Source: Cryptomeria japonica
Taxonomy: Eukaryota > Streptophyta > Pinopsida > Cupressales > Cupressaceae
Reading direction: 5' to 3'
DNA: 64,000 bases
Assembly: GCF_030272615.1 (NCBI RefSeq)
Contig: NC_081415.1
Location: 187,067,233-187,131,232 of the forward strand
Every line of letters begins with the position of its first letter. Positions within the stretch are counted from its first letter, which is position 1. The position numbers and the translations under genes are program-made. Below the pieces are notes generated by a model. The model was not told where the DNA came from, ran no database searches, and was given only the letters and a program-made list of their open reading frames with translations. Positions 12,064-23,939 of the stretch are shown here, piece by piece.

Positions 12064-12937
12064 CTACATTTCCCCTCACGAAAAGAGGGAGGAAAAACAT
12101 ATGTGTGCAAGAGGCGGAAGCGATAGGCAAACATTAAGACATTCAAACATTCAAGCATTCCTTCAAGCAATTGAGTATTCTAGGTCTCCATTCAAGGCTA
12201 GGTGTTGCATTCAAGACAAGGATTCAACCATTGAAGAGGAGATCTCCTACAACATACAACATACAACATACAACATCATTACACCTTCGCATGTAAGAAT
12301 ACAAACATTCTTACAACAAGGTATCAGTACTTGATTACATTACAAACATTTACATTTACAACATTCTCATTTCTTGGTTAATTCCAAAACTGGGGTTTGA
12401 CCTGAAGGCAAACCCCTAATCCCTAACCCCCCAATCATCCTCTCTTTTCTGTGTGTAGGTTGCAGGTACGTGGCTGTAATTGAAGATCTGGAATCCTTGT
12501 GCAGAGACGAACAGATCCCCCTTCGTTTCGTGGATTTTTCGGAGGACCGTGTGCACTCCAGGTGCCATCGTCCCATCAACTTTTGCTCAAACTTGTAGGA
12601 CAGCATCATCTCGACATTTTACAGCTAATTCCAAGTCCGTAGCTTCATCCCATGTCTCTATCTCCATCTACAAGTGAATCTTTCTTACTTTCTACATACA
12701 CTCCTAGTTCAATCCTTCTATCTACATTCTTTACAAAAGAGGGTATCCTTGCTGTCTCAATGCTTGAAACTCATTTAGAATTCAACCTTGCATTGTGTGG
12801 GATTGGATCTTGTGAGTTTCAACCCCTCTTTTGAATGTAAAGTCTCTCCTAAGTGAAAACCGTCGACCCTAGTGACCTCCTTTCTCTCTCCTTGGAGTGG
12901 GGGGAACACCTAGGGTTCGATTTTCTGCTTTACATTT

Positions 12938-12955
12938 TGGTGAACCTGACGTGAA
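12938..12955 (+). promoter_or_regulatory. Primer-binding site of element A
   Basis: TGGTGAACCTGACGTGAA starts three bases after the 5' LTR. It starts TGG, as expected for pairing with a tRNA CCA end. I could not assign the tRNA. The same 18 bases follow the LTR of element B (41726). Confidence 0.75.
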
Positions 12956-13340
12956 CATCCTAATTCTGATTATTCATGGTTAGATCTAAAAAAGAAAATT
13001 TGTTTCCTTAATTACATTTCCATGTTTGATCTTTTGCAAATTTTAGAGGTTAATTGCATAAAAACCCAAAATTTTCTTTTTAGTAATTGGGCTTGTGAAA
13101 TGTTTAATTGTTAATGCTTGTTTCAGATCTACCCTTCTATTGCAAATTATCAATTCATATTTGTGCTTTAATTCTAAAAATTAAGTGGTTAAGTGTCAAA
13201 ACCCTAATTTTTAACCCTCTTGATTCAACCTTTGATCGATGATTTCACTGATCAGAACACCTCCAAATCGGTTGTAACTTTGGATTCCGCAACAAAATCT
13301 CAATATCTTTCATCCCTAAAAATTTCGAAAAAAGTTACAA

Positions 13341-13370
13341 GGACCGTGTGCACCCCAGGCGCCATTGTCC
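13341..13370 (+). repeat. GGACCGTGTGCAC motif, leader copy 1
   Basis: Copy of a 30-base motif that starts GGACCGTGTGCAC and ends GTCC. Other copies: 12544-12573 (5' LTR), 13964-13993 (leader), 19328-19357 (3' LTR). Confidence 0.75.
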
Positions 13371-13963
13371 CCGACATTTTTTCCGAAATTTCGGGAGCTA
13401 GATCTTACTGTATTTTTTTGCTAGAATCCAGAATCTGGGCTGATTTCATCAATCCTAACACTTTCAAAATTAAAGTCAAAGTTGGTCTAGTGATTGCTTG
13501 GATTAAGGCTTCTAATCATTCAAAAGTTGTTGAAATTGAAATTTTGTGTCAAAATTGTGTTTCTTACTGTCCTAAATCTAAAAAGTGTGTTGGCATTCAT
13601 TCAAAGTTTCAGTGCTTTATTCAAATTTTTGCAATTTGTGACTTTTGAAATTAAGCGTTTAATTGCAACAACTTTGATTTCCCCTTTCAAAATTGAATTT
13701 TGCATGAAATTGAGTCAACTTTTAAATTTCAAAGCTTGCATTTCTTTTAGTATTCCCTCTAAAATCATAAAATTCAAAATTTCAGTTTCCCTCTCTTTTT
13801 CAAAATTCAAATTTTGCATTTTTCAACAATCTTGGTAGGATTCAATTTTGAGATTGCAACTTTAATTTGGCCTATCTACAGATCGTAAAATCACTCAATT
13901 TTTTAAGATTAGCTTTAAAATCATCATAACCTTCATCCCTGAAAATTTCGGAAAAAGTTGCAA

Positions 13964-13993
13964 GGACCGTGTGCACTCCGTTCGCCACGGTCC
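13964..13993 (+). repeat. GGACCGTGTGCAC motif, leader copy 2
   Basis: Same motif as 13341-13370, with the second half changed to TTCGCCACGGTCC. The flanks of the two leader copies also match, so the copy arose by duplication of about 90 bases. Confidence 0.75.
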
Positions 13994-14312
13994 TCGATAT
14001 TTTTTTCAAAATTTTGGGAGATTGTCATGATTGCATTTAACAGCTTAAATCTAGGAGATTGGCTGATTTTATTAAAATTTGCTACCTCTAAATTCAAAAA
14101 TAAATTCAAAATTCAAGATTTCAATTTTCAAGATAACAATTAAAATTAAGAGCTACCTCCCTTGGCCCTAATTTTTCAATTGTGCCTGCCTTTCTTGGAA
14201 GTTGTGTTTCCCTCTTCTTTCACAAAGTTCAAATTGGATAATAATTATCTCATTGTTCAATTCTACCAACTTTGTTTTTCAAAATTCAAAATCTTTTCTC
14301 CCTCTCTAGTGC

Positions 14313-17300
14313 ATGAGTTTTACAACAATAAGCCCTACTTACACTATTCCCGTAAGACAAAGCCTTAGAATTAAGTCTTTCCAAGGTTTAGTTACCGAGG
14401 AGATGGAACCTAATTTGAATGGCCTTTTTAATGAGGACACAGGTAATTCCTCTAATCCTCTTAATGATGAAGAAGCTCTCCATGAGGTTTCTGCAGAACA
14501 ACTTTCGAAATTGGATAACGAATTTGATGATTTTCAGCAATGGATGTCTCAAGAATACCCCGATAGTCAAGCTCTTTCATTAATTGAGGGTCTAAAACGT
14601 AAGGTTCAAAGTGATAAGAATGGAATTGATATTTTGCATAGTATTGCACACATCATGGATTCGAATGTGATGCCTATGAAGAGTTGTGCCAAAACTTTAG
14701 GTTATACACAACCTCCTACTCAAGTCAATCATTCTATCCCTTTGACAACTTCTATTGCTAGTATACCTACTTTTACATCAAACATAATGACTACTTCAAT
14801 ACAAAACATTCCACCTATGATCACCAATCATGGGGGCAACCCTTCTTCTTCAATCAACCCTCTTTCTTCATTCAATCCGACTTCTTCATTCATTCCTTCA
14901 ATGAGTGTCCCTTTTACATCTCCACAAATGAACATGACGCAAGGGGTAATTCATTCAACCATTCCATTCCTCCTTGTGGTGCTCCCTTTTTCCAATCATC
15001 TCCTATGACTAACCATCATAGTGTCCCGCCACCCTACTCTTAATCAATACCTTCTTTCAATAACATAATACCTCCATCGCAATCTAACATGTCTAATATG
15101 AACTCTTCGACTGAAGTGACCATTAACAATCTTGCACAAACTGTCTCTTCTTTACAGCAACAAATTGCCTCTATGAATCAATCTAAGTTTAGTGTGCCCA
15201 CATTTGATGTTGCGAGCCCACTTTCTCTTGACATTGTTCAAGCTATCCCCCCTAAGCATGTTGAAATCCCACAGTTGGAGCTTTATAATGGTAAAGGTGA
15301 TCCTCTAACACATGTTAAGACCTTTCAAACAATATGTACCGATTTTGCTCATGACCAAAGGTTACTTGCAAAACTGTTTACTAGAACATTAAGAGATAAG
15401 GCTCTACAATGGTATTGCTCATTGCCTTCCTATTCTATTACTTCTTTCCAACAACTTGCAAATACTTTTATTCAACAATTTCAAAACAATATAAGTCCTA
15501 AAGTTACTTTGATTGATTTAATGCATTGTAAACAAGGAGTTAAAGAAAAAGTGACTAATTTCATTGGTAGATATAAGCATTTGTGTGCTCAAATTTCTTT
15601 TCCAATACCTGACAATGATATTCAAAGAATCTTTATTTCTAATTTACAAAAAGATATTAGAGAGAAACTTCTATTTTCTGATTTTACTTCTTTTCAACAG
15701 TTGTGTGCAACTCTTCACAATTATCAACTTACTGTGAGTCAAATGGAACAAGCAAATCCTATGGCTCCGAGTGATAAGGGTGATAGTAGTCAACAACCAT
15801 TTGGGAAGTTTAAACTGAATAGAGGGTTCATTAAGTTCAATGAAAACATCATCAACAATAATGTGAATGTAGCATCAAGTGTGCCTCCTATTTCTAAGTT
15901 TTTCAAGAAAGAAAGAAAGTTTACTCCTTTGAATGAATCATTGCATAGTATTATGAATAAGTTATTGGAACAAAATGTGCTTACTCTCCCTCCTATAAAG
16001 CAAATAGATCCTGCAAAGATTAATTCACCCTATTTTGATAATAATTTTTTTTATCAATTTCATCATCAACCTAGGCATGATACTAAAAAATGTTTTGCTT
16101 TAAAGGGTAAAATTCAAGATTTGATTGATAATAATACTATCTCTGTTTCAGGTGTGAATGATAAAGGCAACACATCTGTAGCTCCTCCTAACGAAAATCT
16201 TAAGATTTTTACTGATCCATTACCTTCTCATACCTCTAATGTGATTGAGACTAATGATTCCTCTTTCTCACCTGATGGTCTTGTGTCTGTGACTCCGAAT
16301 GTGATTAACTTTGTAGAGTAGTAGAAAATCCCTAAAGAACCTTCCATCACATTTGATTCCAGTGAAACTATCAGGGCACCTAATGGTCCTTTATATATAG
16401 TTGCAAAAGTCAAGAATACACCTTGCCGTGGAGTTCTTATTGATCCTTCTTGCATGGTTAATGTCATTACTGAAGAATTTCTTTTTACTTTACAATTGAA
16501 TCAAGTGATCTATGACAAAACAAATGTGGTTGTGAAATTATTTGATGCATTTTCTTCTCCTGAAATTGGTTCTATTACATTACCTATTGAGGTCCATAAC
16601 AAATCCCTTGATGTGAGCTTTGCTATTATTCCATCATCCGAACAATTTTGTGTGAAGCTAGGCTATGCTTGGCTATCTTCCATGAAAGCTATTGCTTCTC
16701 CTATTCACAAGTGTTTGAAATTTCCCCATAATGGTGAAGTTGTTATTGTCAATCATAGTCTCTTTAAACTAGCTGAAAGAACTTCTAGTGTTCCTATTGA
16801 TTATTTTTGGCCTAAAAAATTCCAATCTCTTCCACCGCGAAGTGATCATCTTTTCAAATCTTATCAAAAGTGGAAAAAAGATATGATCCTATCTCTAAGT
16901 GAACCTAGAACACCCAAACTTGATATTCCTATCGTTATTGAGAAGGAAGTTCTTCCTTTGAAAGATAAAACTAATGTCTTTCCTCAAGAAGATTCCCAAC
17001 CCATTCCAATGGATGTGACTTTGTCTATGTCTAATAAACTTTCTAAAAGTAGACCTATACCTCCTCGTCATGATGGACTTGGACTCCTTCCTAAACCAAA
17101 TATTCCTCCTTTATATGGAGCAGTTCCCCCTCCTTCCTCTTATAAAGAGAAGAGACCTTCCTCTTCTCCTATTACCCAACCTAAGAGACCACAACCTAAA
17201 CACCCAAGTGATAAGGATGAGAACATTCCTCCTCCTCAATCTTCTCCACTTCCTACTAAGACTATACAAAATCATTCTACGCATGAACGCCGATGAAAGC

Positions 17301-17743
17301 GTCATCTTAGAGCTTGTGCAGCTGCTTCACAAACTTTGCAATCCCCAAAGACACCTTCAGCTAGTATTATTCCATTTTCTCCTCAGCCAAAAATTGAGCC
17401 AGAATCTCCTAAACACAAGATGCATGATGGTTTTGATCCCATGTGAGTTAAAGATCCTATTTTTATAAATCTTGATGATGATATAGATGAAAATGTTACT
17501 TCTCTTGCTTCTGATAGTGAATATGAATATGTTGATATTGATAACGATTTATCTAACAAATTTTCTAAAGCACTTATCTTAGCTCCTAGACAAGAACAAC
17601 GTGGCTTGGAACATGAACATAGCCCTTGTTTGGATCTTGTGATAGCTCCATCTGCTGTGTTGGATGTTCCTCCTCTAGCGTGTTTCTTGCCTTCCCGAAA
17701 TATTGATCAGCAAGATTGGGGGGTGGATGACGTCCTAGACTAG
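14313..17743 (+). pseudogene. Gag and protease-remnant polyprotein of element A
   Basis: ATG at 14313 opens a 231-codon frame. A frameshift in the GGGG run near 14941 moves reading to the frame that then stays the same to 17743, broken by stops at 15041, 16319 and 16322 (double TAG), 17294 and 17443. The capsid-like retrotransposon gag domain lies at 15280-15750 (ELYNGKGDPLTHVKTF, then ALQWYCSLP). A zinc-knuckle remnant is at 16050-16110 with QFHHQPRHDTKKC, where the first Cys is Tyr. The protease-like part (16400-16800) has LIDPSC where active retropepsins have Asp-Ser/Thr-Gly. A G-patch-like stretch HDGLGLLPKPN follows at about 17065. No RT or integrase is present. Family members may have an intact frame; this copy does not. 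Confidence 0.8.
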
Positions 17744-18480
17744 TTCATTAGCATAGCAGATTCTCTCCTCCTCTCTTGATCTCTTTTGTTACTTCTTCTA
17801 TGTGTTATTGTTATTCTTCTATTTGTTGTCCTTAGTGTTGTCTACTTGAGGATGATGCAAAGCATTGAGATCTCTTTTGATCTCTCTCATGTTGACTCAA
17901 AAGACACATGTGTTCCCTTCTTCTAGGTGACCTTCCTTGATTGAGGAATGAAGAACAATTATGCATACATACATATGATATACATGAATTATCATACATC
18001 ATACTGACCCCAAGGAAAGTGAAGTCACCTCGTGATTTGTGTTTTGTGTCTATTATCCTTGGGTTTATCTCACACTTGGGGGCTAAATCTTTGTGATAAC
18101 GTGCTCCTTTCCCTTCTCATTTCTTATGTGTATCACTACCTTAAAGCAATCACCCCCGATGAGGTGTGTGCGATCGCTTTAACGTAGGGGGCATACACTC
18201 CATCCATATCTCTTCAGGATACTTAAAAATTTCTTGACGAAATTAGCTTTGCCTTGAAAATTTTTGGTATTTTTCTTGCATGACTCATAGTGAGGGAACC
18301 TTACTACTAACAGTCATGGTTCTCCTTCGTGATCTTCTCTTTTACTTTGTCAATCGAAGTCGTAAGATCCTTAGTCCACTGCGGGCTTGGTTTATCTTGC
18401 CTCCTCGACATGGTGAAAGTCTTTCAATGTTGTTTCCTTGTACTTTACTGGAAGTATGGGCGTACGCTTATACTCCCGCT
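17744..18480 (+). other. 3' untranslated region of element A
   Basis: 740 bases between the end of the frame and the polypurine tract. No RT, RNase H or integrase signature in any frame, which confirms that pol is absent, not displaced. Confidence 0.7.
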
Positions 18481-18495
18481 AAAGTGGGGGCTAAA
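18481..18495 (+). promoter_or_regulatory. Polypurine tract of element A
   Basis: AAAGTGGGGGCTAAA abuts the 3' LTR start. Confidence 0.8.
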
Positions 18496-19718
18496 TGTAG
18501 CATCGTAAAATTGTGACACTTGCAATTTTGACTGTATTTGGGTCTTCACGATGGCGGCACAACACTGAACCTGAATGGAGACCCCGAAACCTGTTTACGA
18601 CATCAAAAACTGCATCTTTTCTGCACCTTGGCCTAATCCTCCTTGCACCCTGCTGTCCTAGTAGGTGGGACCATGGCGCCCAGCGCCCTGGTCCCTGGTG
18701 CCTAGCACCCTGGTCCCTGGCCCTATTTTGGACCCGGTCTCTTGTTGGGCATCGGGTCTTCAAGTTTGCAATTTGGAAAATAATGTTCCTAGGTCGGCCT
18801 AAGGTCAGAAAAATCAGTCTCCTAACCCTAATTGACAAGTATATAAACTACATTTCCCCTCATGAAAAGAGGGAGGAAAAACATATGTGTGCAAGAGGTG
18901 GAAGCGATAGGCAAACATTAAGACATTCAAACATTCAAGCATTCCTTCAAGCAATTGAGCATTCTAGGTCTCCATTCAAGGCTAGGTGTTGCATTCAAGA
19001 CAAGGATTCAACCATTGAAGAGGAGATCTCCTACAACATACAACATACAACATACAACATCATTACACCTTCGCATGTAAGAATACAAACATTCTTACAA
19101 CAAGGTATCAGTACTTGATTACATTACAAACATTTACATTTACAACATTCTCATTTCTTGGTTAATTCCAAAACCGGGGTTTGACCTAAAGGCAAACCCC
19201 TAATCCCTAACCCCCCAATCATCCTCTCTTTTCTGTGTGTAGGTTGCAGGTACACGGCTGTAATTGAAGATCTAGAATCCTTGTGCAGAGATGAACAGAT
19301 CCCCCTTCGTTTCGTGGATTTTTCGGAGGACCGTGTGCACTCCGGGCGCCATCGTCCTGTCAACTTTTGCTCAAACTTGCAAGACAACATCGTCTCGACA
19401 TTTTACTGCTAATTCCAAGTCCGTAGCTTCATCCTGTGTCTCTATCTCCGTCTACAAGTGAATCTTTCTTACTTTTTACATACACTCCTAGTTCGATCCT
19501 TCTATCTACATTCTTTACAAAAGAGGGTATCCTTGCTATCTCAACCCTTGAAACTCATTTAGAATTCAACCTTGCATTGTGTGGGATTGGATCTTGTGAG
19601 TTTCAACCCCTCTTTTGAATGTAAAGTCTCTCCTAAGTGAAAACTGTCAACCCTAGTGACCTCCTTTCTCTCTCCTTGGAGTGGGGGGAACACCTAGGGT
19701 TCGATTTTCCGCTTTACA
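18496..19718 (+). repeat. 3' LTR of element A (1223 bp)
   Basis: Begins TGTAGCATCG and ends CTTTACA. Apart from scattered single-base changes and the shorter palindrome array (18668-18716) it matches the 5' LTR over its length, so the insertion is not very old compared with its neighbours. TATA box at 18840-18847; GGACCGTGTGCAC motif at 19328-19357. Confidence 0.9.
18668..18716 (+). repeat. Short version of the U3 palindrome array
   Basis: One complete 27-bp unit and one partial unit (49 bases), against 157 bases in the 5' LTR. Confidence 0.85.
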
Positions 19719-19723
19719 TAAAT
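19719..19723. repeat. Target-site duplication of element A, right copy
   Basis: TAAAT, equal to 11599-11603. Confidence 0.85.
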
Positions 19724-20300
19724 AAATTCACCAATAAAATTAATATCTTTCTTTAAAAAGGGATAACAATCGCCAATTAAAATTATTTTTAAAAAAATTA
19801 AATTAAATATTCGTGAATATTTTACACAATTTTTTGTTAAAGTTATCACTACTCCATAGATCACCTAGCATAACATAATTTACTAGCCCATGGAATCCAT
19901 GTTCCCTCTCTCCATCTCTCTCATGAACCAATAGCATAACCTTCTTTTTCTAACATTAGATCATGGTCTTTTCTCTTCAATTAAATGTACATCGTTGTTC
20001 TTTCTATATGTCCACTTGTGCTCTTGTAATAGCATCTCGAGAATGATATTGGTGGTTGAGACATTTTTGATGTTGAGGTCTCTTCAACTATTTGACCTGG
20101 AATTATATATTTAACTACTAATGTTGTTTTCTTTTGTGTATACTTGAAGCTTAATTGCATGGATTGATAGGATCCTATGCTTGGAGGCTTGTTCATGCCT
20201 CAAATTTAGTGCTCTCCTATCCTTAGCTTGTCTTTCTCTCAGATGCTCAATATCTTCATTTCTAATTTACCGTGACTATGATTGGAAGATCATATTCCAT
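19724..20300 (+). mobile_element. 3' internal part of element E, host of element A
   Basis: Non-coding sequence that leads into a polypurine tract and an LTR related to that of A. By position it should be the 3' untranslated part of an A-like element, with A inserted upstream of it. The matching left part of E would lie left of 11604, but I could not recognise it. Confidence 0.5.
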
Positions 20301-20316
20301 AAAAGTGGGAAATAAA
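20301..20316 (+). promoter_or_regulatory. Polypurine tract of element E
   Basis: AAAAGTGGGAAATAAA directly before TGTAGCATCATAAAAT, parallel to the tract and LTR start of element A. Confidence 0.6.
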
Positions 20317-21220
20317 TGTAGCATCATAAAATATACACCATTAATTAGGGTGTCCAATTTCACACTCACCTAGCACCCATTTTATTATTTTTCATTCCTC
20401 TCTGCATTGTAAGACATTTTTTGTAATTAATTAATCTTTAATTCAATATTATGAGTCTTATTCCATTTTAATACATCAACACTTTATTGTTTGGACCCTT
20501 ATTTCAAGGTGTTCCCTTTATCTTTTATTATACTAATTTATTATAAATTGTGTCCCATTTCAAATCTCAAGACATGTTTCCATTATCTATACATTATATA
20601 TTGTCGCACAAACCTAATTTTGACATTAGAACCCTATTATCTTCCATTCATAAAACTTCTGGCTGAAATTATTGTGACAATGTCGATAAATGCATCTTGA
20701 TCCTGCACTTTTTATCCCAAATTTTGGGAGGATAATAAGACAAACCTATCCTATTCAAATCTAACTTTGTGCAAAAATATGATAATTCTAATTTGGCCTA
20801 AAGGTGATTTTATTATGAAATCCTTATATAAGGCATCCCTCTTATTTCATTTCATTAATTAATTATTATCTCATTGTTATGATATCATACCAATTCAAGA
20901 GTAGATCAGATTCAAGGAGCAACAAGTTACATCAAGACATCTTCAATTATATTTTGATTATGATTTCATGATGGATTTCATGTGATTTATCATGTTATTG
21001 CATCAACACATAGAGAACTTCATAAGGACATTGCCTCATCATTTGAAGGTATAATCAAATCCATTTCAATTCATATTTAGCCTTTCCCTTAAAAGGAAAG
21101 CTTTTCCAATTCAATTTCAATTCAAGGGTTGATTTGAAACATGGGTTTTGACCTAGGCAAACCCCTATCAACAACTCCCTTTTTCCCTCTTATGTGCAGC
21201 TACAAGTTTTGAGCAGAGAT
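20317..21220 (+). repeat. 3' LTR of element E, left part (interrupted by element D)
   Basis: Starts TGTAGCATCATAAAAT, as in the A LTR. It carries a TATA-like TTATATAAGG near 20824. At 21145-21215 it has GGGTTTTGACC..GGCAAACCCCT..GTGCAG..GAGCAGAGA, the same order as 12390-12515 in the A LTR. Element D breaks it at 21220. So E is a diverged relative of A. The rest of the LTR should continue at 31661. Confidence 0.65.
21216..21220. repeat. Probable target duplication of element D, left copy
   Basis: GAGAT here and at 31661-31665. With this choice D starts GTAGG and ends ACTG, which is not the usual TG...CA, so the boundary may be off by one or two bases. Confidence 0.5.
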
Positions 21221-22017
21221 GTAGGAGCATCCCTGGTTCTTGGCAATCTTGCATCAACCAAAAACATTTTTCATTCAATTTGTTTCCTATTTTGCAATTT
21301 CAGTATTTCTTTCAGCATTTCACTTTGTTTGCTCACCAGATGTTGTAGAGCTAGATTTGGTTTGTGGATATGTTCATCAATATTATATGTGGTACATGGG
21401 ACATTTGGATTTTTTCTGGCAAGTTATCACTTTCAGAATATGGGACTGTTTTCTTTCCTATGTATTGGAGCCACCTGGACCTATTTTCTATTGGCGATTC
21501 TTGTGGATCTTTCCTATATGCTTGTGGAGCTTGATTTTGATGTTTCCAACATTCCCTGGTTCTTGGCCAACCTTCCTTTTAGGTCTGCGCATCATTCTAT
21601 TTATTTCCAAATGGAATCCTTGGTGGAGGCCAATCTTGTGTTCTACACATTTCATTTTTCATTCTTCGGTGTTTGTTCCTTGGGCCGACATGGATCATCT
21701 TGGAGCTTTTATTTCATATAAATCATTGTATTTGTGCTTCTAGAATCAATCAAGATAGAATAGATCAAAGATAGAAGGATAATCATAAGACTTGGAGATC
21801 CAGAGTTGGTCGGCCTTCTTGCTTGAGCCCAAATGTTGCTAGCAGTTTTTAATCTATGAGCCCAAATGTTGCAAGCAGTTTGTAATCAAATTTTATGATA
21901 TAATAAAAAATGATTCTACGTTGCCTCCATCACACTATGTTTTTTGTGTTGTGTTTTGTTTATTGCATAGTCTGAATTGTTCTCTTTGAGGACTCTCCTA
22001 ACCATGATTGCACCAAA
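21221..22017 (+). repeat. 5' LTR of element D
   Basis: Matches 30871-31660 with many substitutions, from GTAGGAGCATCCCTGG to GATTGCACCAA. Two long overlapping open frames (21194-21743) lie in it. They have no counterpart in the 3' LTR and are not genes. Confidence 0.8.
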
Positions 22018-22032
22018 TGGTATTAGTGCGAG
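22018..22032 (+). promoter_or_regulatory. Primer-binding site of element D
   Basis: TGGTATTAGTGCGAG is a decayed form of TGGTATCAGAGC, the plant initiator-Met tRNA primer site used by most Gypsy and Copia elements. Confidence 0.7.
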
Positions 22033-22262
22033 ATTTCATTTTGGAAATTGCAAAGTCCTGTAATTTTTTTGTTGTGGAGTGGCAAAATTGAAGATTTAAT
22101 CCGCAACTGCATAGAACTTACGTGAAGATGGCTTGAAGAAATGCTAGAGGTGGTGGAGCGTGTGGAAATGCCGACACTATTGTGATGGAAATGTTGAGAG
22201 GAATTGCAAACTGATTAGAAGATGTTGAAATAGACCAGAGACAAGGTCAACATGTTGAAGAT

Positions 22263-23297
22263 GTGAGCGATGATGAAGAAAAAGTTGAGGCAGGAGAAAC
22301 AGTAGCAAATCAACTGGTGATCGATCTTGAAGAAGAAATTTTATTGAGGGTTTTGAGTAAAGCGAACACCAAACCACATTTTACCCCACTAAATTATGAT
22401 GGCAAGTTAGATTTAGATGAATTGATGGATTGGATCATGGAGATGGAAAAATTTTGATTTTGAGAACATCATGGAAGACTGGAAGGTGAAATATGTTTGT
22501 AATAGGTTGAAAGGTCATGTGTCTCTTTGGTAGGAATATTTGCAGGTAGATCGATAGAGAAGAGGTAAAAAATGATCAAATCGTGGGAGTGGATGGTTAA
22601 TAAATTAAAATAGAAGTTATTGGCCGCTAACTATCAAGTGAATTTATTCTGGAAGTTGCCAAATGTGAAGCAGAAGGAATCTAGTGTAAAAGAGTATATT
22701 GAACGATTTTTACGCCCTGCCTACGGGAGGCTGATAAGGGATGGATGGTGCCATTTTAGGATTCCCTACAAGCTAAACATCAAATCTGGACACATTGATG
22801 ATGAGATTGAACAATTTGCCCGATATTTGAATAGATTGCAGATGTGGATACAAGATGAACTCAGTTTGACCAAGTTACAAAGTGTTGAAGAAGCTTATCA
22901 ATATGCCCTGAAGGTGGAAGAGAAGTTGAATAAAAGGCATGAACAAAAGAAACAAGGTAGAGGCAGAGATTTTAGGGAGGAAGATCCTATACCGAAGGTC
23001 AAGGAGCCTATGCAGATTAGAATAAAGACAAGGAAGTTAGCCATGATGGTAGTTCATACCGGAGAGATGAAAAAAAAATTTACCAGAAGAAGGAAAATGA
23101 AGGTTACCAAAATGAGGGTTATGGAAAGGAAGACAAAAGACAAGAAACGAGAGTGTTTAAAGGAACTTGCTTTAAATGTAGAGGAGAAGGACATCATGCT
23201 TTTAAATGCAAGAAGACAAAGAGTTGTGGAAGAGCGACCTTGGAAAAATAGGAACTTGTCAAATCAGGTAACAGACCGGAGGATGGAGATTTTTTGA
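22263..23297 (+). pseudogene. Gag of element D
   Basis: Broken frames with gag character: HFTPLNYDGKLDLDELMDW near 22375-22435, then a helical capsid part (VKEYIERFLRPAYGRL) and a basic tail. The nucleocapsid zinc knuckle CFKCRGEGHHAFKC is intact (23168-23209) but lies in a different frame from the capsid, so there is a frameshift before it. Stop codons interrupt the region at 22455-22620. No usable start codon is left. Confidence 0.7.
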
Positions 23298-23356
23298 TGA
23301 TGAGGAGAGCATTATATCATACTAGAGGAGAGAAAGAGCCCTTGTAGAGGAAGAAT

Positions 23357-23890
23357 TTGTTCAAGACAAGATGCAAAGTAGTTGGTAAGTGTTGTAAAAT
23401 TATAATTGATAGTGGTAGTACTGATAACCTTGTTTCAAAACAAATGGTGACTAAGTTGAATTTGGAGAGATTGAAACACCCTAAGCCCTATCAGATAGCA
23501 TGGATTCAAGATGAACATAAGGTATTAGTAAGTGAACAATGTTTGGTAAAATTGAAGATTGTAACTTATCATGATGAATTTTAGCGTGATATTAAGCCTA
23601 TTGATGTATGTCATATCTTGTTGGGTAGACCTTGGCAATATGATAGACAAGAAATGCATGATGGAAGAAGGAATGTATACACTATTGTGGCTAATGGGGA
23701 AAAACAAATCTTGTTGCCTTTGGAGGAGCCTATGAAGAGTGAAGTTTGTACTAATGCTAGAATTTGTCTTTTTGATGGAAGGAAATTCCTGGATGGGATG
23801 AGACATGAGAATATGTGTTTTTCCTTAGTTCTTAAGAGGATTGAGAATATTGAGCATGAAGAAGAACAACCAAAGGAGATAAAATAATTG
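23357..23890 (+). pseudogene. Retropepsin protease of element D
   Basis: The active-site motif IIIDSGSTDNLVS is intact at about 23400-23437, and the flap and end motif LLGRPWQYD follows at about 23620. A stop after HDEF (23582) splits the domain. It would cut the polyprotein in the particle. Confidence 0.75.
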
Positions 23891-23939
23891 TTGACAAAGT
23901 ATGGAGACATCATTTTAGATAATGTACTTGATGGATTAC

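Larger units (their letters stand above)
11604..12934 (+). repeat. 5' LTR of element A (1331 bp)
   Basis: Begins TGTAGCGTCG and ends CTTTACA. It differs in length from the 3' LTR by 108 bases, all explained by the palindrome array (157 bases here, 49 there). The TATA box TATATAAA is at 12056-12063. One copy of the GGACCGTGTGCAC motif lies at 12544-12573. Confidence 0.9.
12956..14312 (+). other. Untranslated leader of element A with an internal duplication
   Basis: 1.36 kb between primer site and gag. Two segments, 13311-13400 and 13931-14020, are similar to each other (CATCCCT.AAAATTTCG through GGACCGTGTGCAC to TTTTGGGAG). A 142-codon frame (13220-13648) crosses the first copy. I treat it as chance, since the motif is also in the LTRs outside any gene. 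Confidence 0.65.
11604..19718 (+). mobile_element. Element A: complete non-autonomous Gypsy-type LTR element with gag but no pol
   Basis: Two LTRs (11604-12934, 18496-19718), each TGTAGC...TTTACA, are flanked by an exact 5-bp target duplication TAAAT (11599-11603 and 19719-19723). A primer-binding site (12938) and a polypurine tract (18481-18495) are both in place. The 5.6-kb interior codes for a gag-like protein with a protease remnant. There is no RT, RNase H or integrase motif in any frame. It therefore fits the described class of terminal-repeat elements with GAG (TR-GAG). The primer site equals that of element B, so a Tat-lineage partner may have supplied its enzymes. Confidence 0.85.

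Noticed and set aside
13220-13648. 142-codon frame in the leader of element A
   Set aside because: It crosses a motif that is repeated in the LTRs in a non-coding setting, has no known domain, and precedes the true gag start.
18280-19118. Frames of 78-201 codons at the right LTR of element A
   Set aside because: They run across the 3' untranslated part and LTR; the parallel frames in the 5' LTR are of different length.
21194-21743. Two overlapping frames of about 170 codons with membrane-like residues
   Set aside because: They lie in the 5' LTR of element D; the 3' LTR does not keep them.
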